DNA of 64,000 bases, taken from NCBI RefSeq assembly GCF_040182365.1, contig NZ_CP144460.1, positions 1,178,001-1,242,000 of the forward strand, read 5' to 3'. Numbering within the stretch: the first letter of the stretch is position 1; each line of letters starts with the position of its first letter. Of the stretch, positions 57,901 through 64,000 are shown in pieces. This DNA comes from Xanthomonas sp. 10-10. Lineage in GTDB: Bacteria; Pseudomonadota; Gammaproteobacteria; Xanthomonadales; Xanthomonadaceae. The notes under the pieces were generated by a model. The model ran no database searches and had not been told where the DNA came from. It was given only the letters and a program-made list of their open reading frames with translations. The position numbers and the translations under genes are program-made.

Positions 57901-58374
57901 TCAGAGGTCTTCGGCCAGCGCGGCCTCTGCCACGGCTGTGCGCTCCAGCGTGGCGCTGGCGTTCAATTTGCACAGCAGGCGGAGCAGGGTTTGCTGTTCG
58001 CCGGCCTGCAGGCCGGTGCAGGTGCGTGCGACGGCGCGTGCCAGGCAGGCTTGCGCCACCTCCAGCGTGCGATGGCCATGGTCGGTCAGGTACAGGCCCT
58101 TGCTGCGACGGTCGCGGCCGGCCAGGCGTTCGATCAGGCCTTGCTCGGCCAGCGCATTGGCGATCTTCATGCCGGCGGCGCGGTTGACCAGCAGGCGGTT
58201 GCCGAGTTCGGTCTGGTCGCAACCGGGCTGGTCGCGGATGTGGATCAGCGCGGTGACGCGTGCCGGGGTGAGATGCAGCTCGGCCAGTTCCTGGCGGGCG
58301 GCATGGCTGGACGCCAAGGTGGCCAGTTGCAGTTGGTAGCCGAGGTCTTTGGCCAGTGCCAGGAGAGCGGTCAT
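57901..58374 (-). CDS. MarR-family regulator of the hydroxycinnamate operon
   Basis: A 157-aa MarR-type winged-helix protein. Helix LTPARVTALIHIRDQPGCDQTELGNRL, recognition helix VNRAAGMKIANALAEQGLIERL and wing DRRSKGLYLTDHGHRTL are clear. It is the first gene of the operon and is preceded by a perfect palindrome overlapping the promoter region. Relatives (CouR, FerR, HcaR) are released from DNA by hydroxycinnamoyl-CoA thioesters, which would induce the operon once Fcs makes them. An alternative start at 58386 adds MDGS. Confidence 0.88.
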   Translation of the reverse strand: MTALLALAKDLGYQLQLATLASSHAARQELAELHLTPARVTALIHIRDQPGCDQTELGNRLLVNRAAGMKIANALAEQGLIERLAGRDRRSKGLYLTDHGHRTLEVAQACLARAVARTCTGLQAGEQQTLLRLLCKLNASATLERTAVAEAALAEDL

Positions 58375-58386
58375 CGATCCATCCAA

Positions 58387-58407
58387 ATTGTATCCGTTAA
58401 ATACAAT
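58387..58407. promoter_or_regulatory. MarR operator of the hydroxycinnamate operon
   Basis: ATTGTAT, 7 bp (CCGTTAA), ATACAAT: a perfect 7-N7-7 inverted repeat 13 bp before the marR start. On the minus strand it contains TACAAT, a possible -10 hexamer, so repressor binding would block the promoter. I found no second copy before ech, vdh or fcs, consistent with one operon promoter. Confidence 0.75.
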
Positions 58408-58518
58408 CTAGCCGACCGAAGCGGGCGCTGCAAGAGGGGGTGATGTCGAAAGCCGAAGCGCTGTTGCGCACCTGCGTCATGCCGGTGCGCCTGCCTGCCG
58501 CTCAGGTGTGCGGCGTGA

Positions 58519-58914
58519 TCACGGAGTCAGCCAGCCGGCCAGCTGCTCGCGCGTCAGGTAGCCGCTGTGGCGGCTGTCGAGCGCATCGAATTCGTCGGCC
58601 AGCGCGGGGTTGGCCTGGGCTTCGGCACGGCTGATGCGGCCGTCGCCGTCCGAGTCCATAGCCTGGAAGTCGATACGGTAGCTGCCGACCACGCTGCTGG
58701 GCTGGATCGAGCGCACGATCACGCTGGATTCGTCGCGCGGGCGTTCCAGCCGGGTCTGATGGGTGACCTCGCCGCTGGACAGCGGCTGGGTGCGGATGAC
58801 AGTGGGCACATCGACCAGCGGCATGCTGCTGGCCGGCGTGGGTGCCTGCTGGGCGGATGCGACGCCGCAAACGAGCAGCAGTACGGTACATGTGGCGAGA
58901 CGGCGGATGGTCAT
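58519..58914 (-). CDS. secreted EF-hand protein
   Basis: A 131-aa exported protein with signal peptide RRLATCTVLLLVCGVASAQQ. A linker region is followed by one good EF-hand loop, DSDGDGRISRAE (Ca2+ ligands at 1, 3, 5 and 12 of the loop), near residue 88. A second degenerate loop, DSRHSGYLTREQ, lies near 113. ATG 58914 starts the signal peptide. Similar small periplasmic calmodulin-like proteins are frequent in Xanthomonas. It stands alone between the marR operon and an unrecognised gene. Probably calcium binding; role unknown. Confidence 0.85.
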   Translation of the reverse strand: MTIRRLATCTVLLLVCGVASAQQAPTPASSMPLVDVPTVIRTQPLSSGEVTHQTRLERPRDESSVIVRSIQPSSVVGSYRIDFQAMDSDGDGRISRAEAQANPALADEFDALDSRHSGYLTREQLAGWLTP

Positions 58915-59090
58915 CAGATCCCCCTGATGTGGAACAGCCGGTAAGGATAGAGGGTGTGGGCCGCTTGCGGTGGTGCGCGTTCGGTGAAGGCGGCGCATCG
59001 CCAGCTTCCTTGCACGAGTTGGCAGTCGCGGCATTGGCGTCAACGGCGGATCTTGCAAGGCGACAGCGTTGCCGTCGCCTTGCAGGCCAC

Positions 59091-59813
59091 TCAGCCGGGG
59101 ATGAAGGGAAACACGATCTTGAGCAGGCCCTTCAAGCCGCCTTCGGCCGTGCTGGCCACGGCCTTGGCGCCCAGGCTGTTGAGTGCGCGGCGCACGTCTT
59201 CCCAACGCAGCTGCGCGATGTCCTTTTTCAACAGGTCCGCCACTTCTTCGGCAGTGGGCGTGAGCTTTTGCAGTTCGCGTATCGCCGCCTGCGGGTCCTG
59301 CTGCAGATAGCCCCAGCGTTCGGCGATCTTCAGCAGCGTGTCGAAGCGCACCGCCACCACCTCGCGATTGCGTTCGTACACCGGCAATGCGCCGACATCG
59401 AGAATCGCCTGCTCGAACTGCTGTGCGTCGTCGGGGTGCTCGATCCGCACCGCCAGAAATCCCTCTTTGCGGCTGCGCTCGCTGACATGCTTGGCACCGG
59501 AGCGCAGATTGTCTTCGGTGAACACGTTGGCCACGATGCGCTGCATTGCCGCGTCGCCTTCTTCGGGCACCAGGGCACGCCAACGGGCATAGCCATCGCG
59601 ACGCAAGGCCTTGACCTTGGCCGAGGTGACGCGCAACTGCAGGGCGACAAGGGCGTTGGAGCTATTGCGCGAGATCGCACCATCGCGCTCCAGCAGCACG
59701 AAGATCAGCAGTTCCAGGTCGCGTTTGGTCAGTGACTGGAACCCCTGCAACAGGGTCAGTCGCAGGAATTCGCTGCCGAAGGCGGCCGCATCCTTGAGTT
59801 CGATCGGTTGCAT
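59091..59813 (-). CDS. unrecognised 240-aa protein with HTH-like N-terminal half
   Basis: I do not recognise a family. The N-terminal 75 residues (LRLTLLQGFQSLTKRDLELL, IFVLLERDGAISRNSSNALV, ALQLRVTSAKVKALRRDGYA) look like two to three helices with an HTH-like pattern, and the charged middle is helical. The C-terminal part (LTPTAEEVADLLKKDIAQLRWEDVRRALNSL) is followed by a hydrophobic end, GLKGLLKIVFPFIPG, which might associate with a membrane. No signal peptide. ATG 59813 is chosen; the upstream frame lacks conserved character. It is flanked by unrelated genes. Confidence 0.75.
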   Translation of the reverse strand: MQPIELKDAAAFGSEFLRLTLLQGFQSLTKRDLELLIFVLLERDGAISRNSSNALVALQLRVTSAKVKALRRDGYARWRALVPEEGDAAMQRIVANVFTEDNLRSGAKHVSERSRKEGFLAVRIEHPDDAQQFEQAILDVGALPVYERNREVVAVRFDTLLKIAERWGYLQQDPQAAIRELQKLTPTAEEVADLLKKDIAQLRWEDVRRALNSLGAKAVASTAEGGLKGLLKIVFPFIPG

Positions 59814-59895
59814 GGGGGAGTCCTCCGCGGGTGACCTGCAGGATGCCAGGATGCTGTTGCGCGACCTGAGAACCGATGCGACGCGCGCAGCAATT

Positions 59896-60801
59896 TCAGT
59901 GTCCGGTTTCGCGCCCTGGGCGATCGGATCTGAACGTTTCAACTGCGCCACGATCCTGCAGGGTGACGAACACCTGTTTGCCATCGCTGCCACCGAAGGC
60001 GACGTTGCTGGCCTTGCGGCCCTTGAGCGCGATGGTGCGCAGCAACTTGCCAGCCGGCGAGACCACCGCGATCTGCCCGGCATCGTAGCGGGCGATATAT
60101 AGATTGCCGTCGGCATCGCAGCGCATGCCGTCCATGCCGAAATCGGGGAAGGCGATCAGCAGGCGCTTGTTGCGCAGGCTGCCATCGTCTCGCCGATCAT
60201 ATACCCACACCTTGCGCGAGACGCTTTCGTTGACATACAGGCGCTTGCCGTCCGGACTGACGTCCAGACCGTTCGGCGTGGTCATGCCCGATTCCATCAG
60301 CTGCACCGCACCATCGCGACGGATGTGCCACAAGCGCCCGCTATTGTCCTTCCAGTTCGGGTCGCTGGCATAGAAACTGCCATCTGGCGCCAGCGCCAAG
60401 TCGTTGGGTCCATCGGAATCGGGCAGCGAGGCGAAGGTGCTCACCACGCGCGTCTGCAGGTTCACTTGCAGGATCTTGTGGCCGGTGTAATCGGCGACGT
60501 ACATCGCGCCATCACGAAAGCGAATGCCGTTGCCTGTACTGCCGGCAGGCAAGGTGACAAACACCTCGGCAGTTGCGCTGCCGTCTGCTTGCAGCGCGAT
60601 GCGCGCGATGGTGCCGTCCTTGCCCAGATTCACGGCGTACAGCGCGCCATCCGGGCCTGCTGCCGGGCCTTCGGCGTTATGAGTGAATGCGCCATCGCCA
60701 ATCAGGTCGCGTGCAACAAACGGGGTGTCGTCGGCGATGGCGAGCGAACTGGACAATAAAAACGCCAGTGGCAGTAGCCGGCGGCGGGCGGCAATGGTCA
60801 T
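59896..60801 (-). CDS. secreted SMP-30/gluconolactonase-type beta-propeller
   Basis: This 301-aa protein has a signal peptide (RRRLLPLAFLLSSSLAIADD). A six-bladed propeller of the SMP-30/gluconolactonase group follows: NAEGPAAGPDGALYAVNLG (metal Glu in the first blade), STGNGIRFRDGAMYVADYTG, GPNDLALAPDGSFYASDPNW (metal Asn), TPNGLDVSPDGKRLYVNES and FGMDGMRCDADGNLYIARY (metal Asp). It is probably a Ca2+- or Zn2+-dependent sugar-lactone hydrolase in the periplasm. It diverges from a GFOR-type sugar oxidoreductase gene, which produces lactones, so the two may form a sugar-oxidation pair. The 256-bp gap between them would hold both promoters. Confidence 0.86.
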   Translation of the reverse strand: MTIAARRRLLPLAFLLSSSLAIADDTPFVARDLIGDGAFTHNAEGPAAGPDGALYAVNLGKDGTIARIALQADGSATAEVFVTLPAGSTGNGIRFRDGAMYVADYTGHKILQVNLQTRVVSTFASLPDSDGPNDLALAPDGSFYASDPNWKDNSGRLWHIRRDGAVQLMESGMTTPNGLDVSPDGKRLYVNESVSRKVWVYDRRDDGSLRNKRLLIAFPDFGMDGMRCDADGNLYIARYDAGQIAVVSPAGKLLRTIALKGRKASNVAFGGSDGKQVFVTLQDRGAVETFRSDRPGRETGH

Positions 60802-61057
60802 GCGCAGTGCTCCAGATGTGATCGTTTGCAGTGTGCCAGAACGTGCAGCCCGACCATGGCGATGATCACGTGCGATCAAGTAAGGTGCGCGGGCAGTACC
60901 GGACCAGGGCAGCTGGGCAATGCTGGCGTGTGGCCAGGCAGAGGTGGTCGATGCATGCCGAGGTCGTGCGCGCATCGCAACGTCCATCGCGCTGACGCTG
61001 CCTGCATGATGCCGCTGGTCAACGCCGGTCGCTATTCTCTCTACGAAGGAGGTTTGC

Positions 61058-62167
61058 ATGTCTGTGGAATCCTTGACGCGTCGCCGCTTGCTTGCCGCCT
61101 TCGGCAGTGCGGGCATCCTGCTTGGCGCACCTGCATGGGCGCTGCCGAAAAAGAAGCCCGGAAAGCCGCTCAATGTGGCCCTGGCCGGGCTGGGAAGTTA
61201 TGCCGGCGAGCAACTCGCGCCAGGCCTGGCGTTGACCAAGCACTGCAAACTGGCCGGTATCGTGACCGGTACGCCGTCGAAGATTGCGCCGTGGCAATCC
61301 AAGTACGGCATTGCCGATCGCAACGTCTACAACTACGACAACTTCGACCGCATTGCCGACAACGACGACATCGATGTGGTCTACATCGTCACACCGACCC
61401 ACATGCACGCACCGCTGGCACTGCGTGCGGCGGCGGCCGGCAAGCATGTGTGGTGCGAAAAGCCGATGGCGATGCACGCAGGCGAATGCGAGGCGATGAT
61501 CGCGGCCTGCAAGCGCAACAAGGTGGCGCTGACGATCGGCTACCGCATGCAGCACGAACCCAATACGCGGCGGCTGATTGCAATGGCCAGCGAGAAGCCG
61601 TTCGGCGCGATGCAGCGAGTGCGTGCCGAGGCCGGCTACAACGGTTATCGCGATACGACCAAGGCCGATCGCCCGTGGCGGCTGCGTTCGCAATTCGGTG
61701 GCGGTGCGATGTACGACATGGGTGTGTATCCGCTCAATGCCGCGCGTTACACCGTGGGTGCCGAGCCGCTGGCAGTCACCGCCAGGCGCTGGACCGATCG
61801 TCCCGAGTTGTTCGATGAAGTCGATGAGCATATGGATTTCACGCTGGAATTTCCCAATTCCGTGCGTGCGGCATGCAAGACCAGCTTCGGCGCCAACATG
61901 AATGTGCTGCGTGCCGAATGCGAGCGTGGCTGGTACGAGCTGTCGCCGTTCCAGAGCTACCAGGGCGTGACCGGCAAGGCCAGCGACGGCCGCGTGTTCG
62001 ACGCCAAGGTGCCGCATCAGCAGGCCTTGCAGATGGACGAAGACGCATTGGCGATCATCAATGGCACACCGTTGCGTGCACCGGGCGAAGAAGGCCTGCG
62101 GGACATCCGCATCGTCGATGCGATCTATCGCTCCGCACGCGAAGGCAGCAAGCGCATCGTGCTCTGA
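61058..62167 (+). CDS. Tat-exported Gfo/Idh/MocA oxidoreductase, GFOR-like
   Basis: A 369-aa NADP-dependent oxidoreductase with a twin-arginine signal (SLTRRRLLAAFGSAGILLGA, cleavage near AWA). The Rossmann domain is LNVALAGLGSYAGEQLAPGL, the EKP motif is VWCEKPMAMHAGE, and the C-terminal domain has YDMGVYPLNAARYTVGAEP, typical of glucose-fructose oxidoreductase. GFOR keeps NADP tightly bound and oxidises glucose to gluconolactone while reducing fructose to sorbitol in the periplasm. AAGGAGG precedes ATG 61058. The lactone product would suit the divergent SMP-30-type lactonase. Substrate is inferred. Confidence 0.88.
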   Translation: MSVESLTRRRLLAAFGSAGILLGAPAWALPKKKPGKPLNVALAGLGSYAGEQLAPGLALTKHCKLAGIVTGTPSKIAPWQSKYGIADRNVYNYDNFDRIADNDDIDVVYIVTPTHMHAPLALRAAAAGKHVWCEKPMAMHAGECEAMIAACKRNKVALTIGYRMQHEPNTRRLIAMASEKPFGAMQRVRAEAGYNGYRDTTKADRPWRLRSQFGGGAMYDMGVYPLNAARYTVGAEPLAVTARRWTDRPELFDEVDEHMDFTLEFPNSVRAACKTSFGANMNVLRAECERGWYELSPFQSYQGVTGKASDGRVFDAKVPHQQALQMDEDALAIINGTPLRAPGEEGLRDIRIVDAIYRSAREGSKRIVL

Positions 62168-62330
62168 TCGCGCCTGGCTCCGTCATCGACGGAGCAGGCC
62201 CGCCCAAGCCAGGCGAGCAGGCGGGGAGGATGGCGGGCGCACCCACCCGCCACGATGAAGCACCCAAAGCCCGTGCAGTTCACTACCGAAAGCGTCGCCA
62301 GCAATCCCGCCGCCGGTCCCCGGCTTTTAC

Positions 62331-62351
62331 GATTCCCGATTCCCGATTCCC
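62331..62351. repeat. three tandem GATTCCC heptamers
   Basis: GATTCCC is repeated three times without interruption in the 189-bp gap between the convergent GFOR-like gene and rlmM. Short GATTCCC tandem runs occur between genes in Xanthomonas. The copy number may vary between strains. Confidence 0.6.
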
Positions 62352-62356
62352 GGCTC

Positions 62357-63400
62357 TCAGTCCCGCATCGCCAGCACGGTGATCTCTTCGCGATCGTGAT
62401 ACAGCTGCTTGGCACGTACGGTCAGCGATTTTTCGGCCTGCTGCTCGAACAGGTCCAGGCACAGGCGCGTCTCGTCCCAGCGCTTTTTCATCGGCAGCTT
62501 GAGGTTGAAGATGGTGTGGCGGCACCAGCCTTCGCGGATCCAGGTGGCCATGCGCTCGGCCACGCGGCGCGGTTGCTCGACCATGTCGCAGACCATCCAG
62601 TCCAGTGCTTGCGCAGGCCTCCAGTGAAAGCCGTCGGCACGTAGATGCTCGACCAGGCCGGTCTCCAGCACATGCTCGCGTAGCGGGCCGTTGTCGACGC
62701 TGGTGACATGCAGATGCTGGCGCGTCAGGACCCAGGTCCAGCCGCCGGGAGCGGCGCCCAGATCGGCCGCGCGCATGCCGGGTTTGACCAGGCGCTCGCG
62801 CTCCTCGGGCGTGAGCAGGGTGAGCAGTGCTTCGTCGAGTTTGAGCGCCGAGCGCGACGGTGCTTCGGGTAACAGTTTCAGCCGTGGAATGCCCAGCGGC
62901 CACGGCGCGCTGTCGTCGGCATCGGCCACCGCCAGCAAGGCGTGGTCGCCATCGAGAAAACACACGTGCAGGCGCGGCAGACGCGGCTGCGGCTTGTCGG
63001 TGAGCAGGCCGGCCTTGCGCAGTGCCGGCCGCAGCGCGTTGCCGAAGCTGCGCGCCAGGCCAGCGAGCGGTTTGCCGGCGTCCGAATCCGGGTGCTCCAC
63101 CCACAGATCGCCAAAGCGCGCCTGCCCTTCCAGCGCGGCCAGGATCGGGGTGATACGGTCTTTGGGATCGATGCCCTTGAGCTCGGCAAGCACCACCAGC
63201 TTCTGCCGCGCAAAGATCAGTTCGCGCCAGTGCAGTTTTGCGGCCAGTTGCGCGGGCTCATCGCAGACGAACAGCACATAGCCATCGTTGCGCTGGGTAC
63301 GTGCATAGCCGGCGATGCCGACGAATGCGGCGCGCGCGCTCAGTTCGGCGGCCAGCTCCGGTTCAAAGCCCTGGCGGCAATAGCAGAGCAGCCCGCTCAT
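62357..63400 (-). CDS. rlmM: 23S rRNA (C2498-2'-O)-methyltransferase RlmM
   Basis: A 347-aa SAM-dependent ribose methyltransferase acting on C2498 of 23S rRNA. A THUMP-like N-terminal domain (about 1-165, LLCYCRQGFEPELAAELSAR) is followed by an RrmJ-like catalytic domain. Motif I is AADLGAAPGGWTWVL, LDWMVCDMVEQP carries the catalytic Asp, and the catalytic Lys is in IFNLKLPMKKRW. Length is close to E. coli RlmM (366 aa). It starts 21 bp after the nucleoside-deaminase gene, probably in one transcript. Confidence 0.95.
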   Translation of the reverse strand: MSGLLCYCRQGFEPELAAELSARAAFVGIAGYARTQRNDGYVLFVCDEPAQLAAKLHWRELIFARQKLVVLAELKGIDPKDRITPILAALEGQARFGDLWVEHPDSDAGKPLAGLARSFGNALRPALRKAGLLTDKPQPRLPRLHVCFLDGDHALLAVADADDSAPWPLGIPRLKLLPEAPSRSALKLDEALLTLLTPEERERLVKPGMRAADLGAAPGGWTWVLTRQHLHVTSVDNGPLREHVLETGLVEHLRADGFHWRPAQALDWMVCDMVEQPRRVAERMATWIREGWCRHTIFNLKLPMKKRWDETRLCLDLFEQQAEKSLTVRAKQLYHDREEITVLAMRD

Positions 63401-63421
63401 CGCGGCGCTCGCGGCGAGCGG

Positions 63422-63982
63422 TCAATAATGGTCACCGCCGCCCTCGCCGTAACTGCGCAGCACCGCACAGGCGTGTTCGCGTTGTACATCGCGGACCACC
63501 TCGATGCCGCGGCGGGTGAGTTCGCCCACCCAGTCGGCAGGCAGCGGGCCTTCGTCGAATTCGGTCAGTGCCATCACGTCTTCGGCGCGCGCGCCAATCA
63601 ACAGGCGGTCGATCCCGGCCCACACCGTGGCGCCATAGCACTGGCAACACGGCTGCGCGGAAGTGGCCAGCGTCACCGGCGACAGCACATCGTTCAAACG
63701 CGGCGTCTGCAGGCGCTGCTGCGCGAGCATGTAGGCCATGTTTTCGGCGTGCGCCAGCGAGGTGGTCTGCGGCACCACGCGATTCACCGCCGCAGCGATG
63801 ATGCGGTGGTCCGGGCCGAACACGACCGCACCGAACGGGCCGCCGCTGCGCTCGCGCACATTCATTCGCGACAGGTCGATTGCCAGCGCCACCTTGTCCT
63901 CGTCGCTGGGATAGGCGCGGCTGTCGTCGACATGCGCGTGGATCCAGTCGGGCAGCGTGAGGTGGACTTGCGCGTAGAGCAT
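63422..63982 (-). CDS. nucleoside/guanine deaminase-family zinc enzyme
   Basis: A 186-aa member of the cytidine/deoxycytidylate deaminase superfamily. The zinc site is HAE (TTSLAHAENMAY, with proton-shuttle Glu) and PCxxC (SAQPCCQCYGATVW). The FGAVVFGPDHRIIAAAVNRV strand precedes it. The arrangement and length resemble guanine deaminase or tRNA-adenosine-deaminase-like branches, but the target base cannot be fixed. The start at 63982 is near the window edge and the first 15 residues (MLYAQVHLTLPDWIHAHV) look reasonable. It lies upstream of rlmM on the same strand. Confidence 0.87.
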   Translation of the reverse strand: MLYAQVHLTLPDWIHAHVDDSRAYPSDEDKVALAIDLSRMNVRERSGGPFGAVVFGPDHRIIAAAVNRVVPQTTSLAHAENMAYMLAQQRLQTPRLNDVLSPVTLATSAQPCCQCYGATVWAGIDRLLIGARAEDVMALTEFDEGPLPADWVGELTRRGIEVVRDVQREHACAVLRSYGEGGGDHY

Positions 63983-64000
63983 CAGTGGACCATTTCGGTA

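Overview
The window is a 64 kb GC-rich, gene-dense bacterial chromosome segment with many short or overlapping gene junctions. Protein sequences, gene order (lptD-surA-pdxA-rsmA-apaG-apaH, a divergent tesA/ybbA-ybbP pair, ssuEDACB, a hydroxycinnamate operon) and GTAGGAGCG-type REP palindromes all point to Xanthomonas (Gammaproteobacteria, Lysobacterales). I see no insertion sequence, prophage, CRISPR array, tRNA or rRNA gene. This is a resident chromosome with metabolic accessory modules, not a mobile island.

Layout. 1-4.5 kb: end of dusB, a secreted DUF4893 protein, a nucleoside transporter with a ribokinase, and an aldo/keto reductase. 4.7-9.0 kb: a Fur-box-preceded heme uptake operon (hemP, TonB-dependent heme receptor, two poorly known partners), followed by REP palindromes that bracket a decayed piece of the neighbouring DUF486 gene. 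9.8-13.5 kb: a taurine/sulfonate-type ABC transporter with a TauD-like dioxygenase. 13.7-17.6 kb: ybbP-ybbA diverging from tesA. 17.7-19.8 kb: a two-component system. 20-26.7 kb: a GDSL esterase, dgkA, lemA with two TPM-domain proteins, then lgt-thyA-small membrane protein-folA.

26.8-35.6 kb is a sulfur-scavenging block. On the minus strand lie ssuE-D-A-C-B, an SfnB/DszC-like flavin monooxygenase and a sigma-54 activator without a receiver domain. Diverging from them is sfnG (dimethyl sulfone monooxygenase). Directly upstream of ssuE is a sigma-54 promoter with perfect -24/-12 elements, and a weaker one precedes sfnG. The likely reading is that sulfonate and dimethyl-sulfone desulfurisation are co-activated by the activator at the end of the operon.

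35.7-42.8 kb carries the conserved outer-membrane/RNA-maintenance operon lptD-surA-pdxA-rsmA-apaG-apaH. ApaH has an Arg/Gly-rich tail. 43-47.6 kb: an HDAC-family deacetylase, a PduO-type cobalamin adenosyltransferase with a membrane partner, and two ubiquinone-biosynthesis hydroxylases.

47.7-58.4 kb looks like a plant/lignin-aromatic catabolic region: a hydrolase, an NTF2-like protein, a MetA-type outer-membrane protein, a VanR-like GntR regulator diverging from protocatechuate 4,5-dioxygenase-type ligB-ligA, a LysR regulator, and a marR-ech-vdh-fcs operon that converts hydroxycinnamates to hydroxybenzoates. A perfect 7-N7-7 palindrome before marR and VanR-type ATTGGATCCAAT-like sites before ligB are probable operators. 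58.5-64 kb: an EF-hand protein, an unrecognised 240-aa protein, a secreted SMP-30-type lactonase, a Tat-exported GFOR-type oxidoreductase, rlmM and a nucleoside deaminase.
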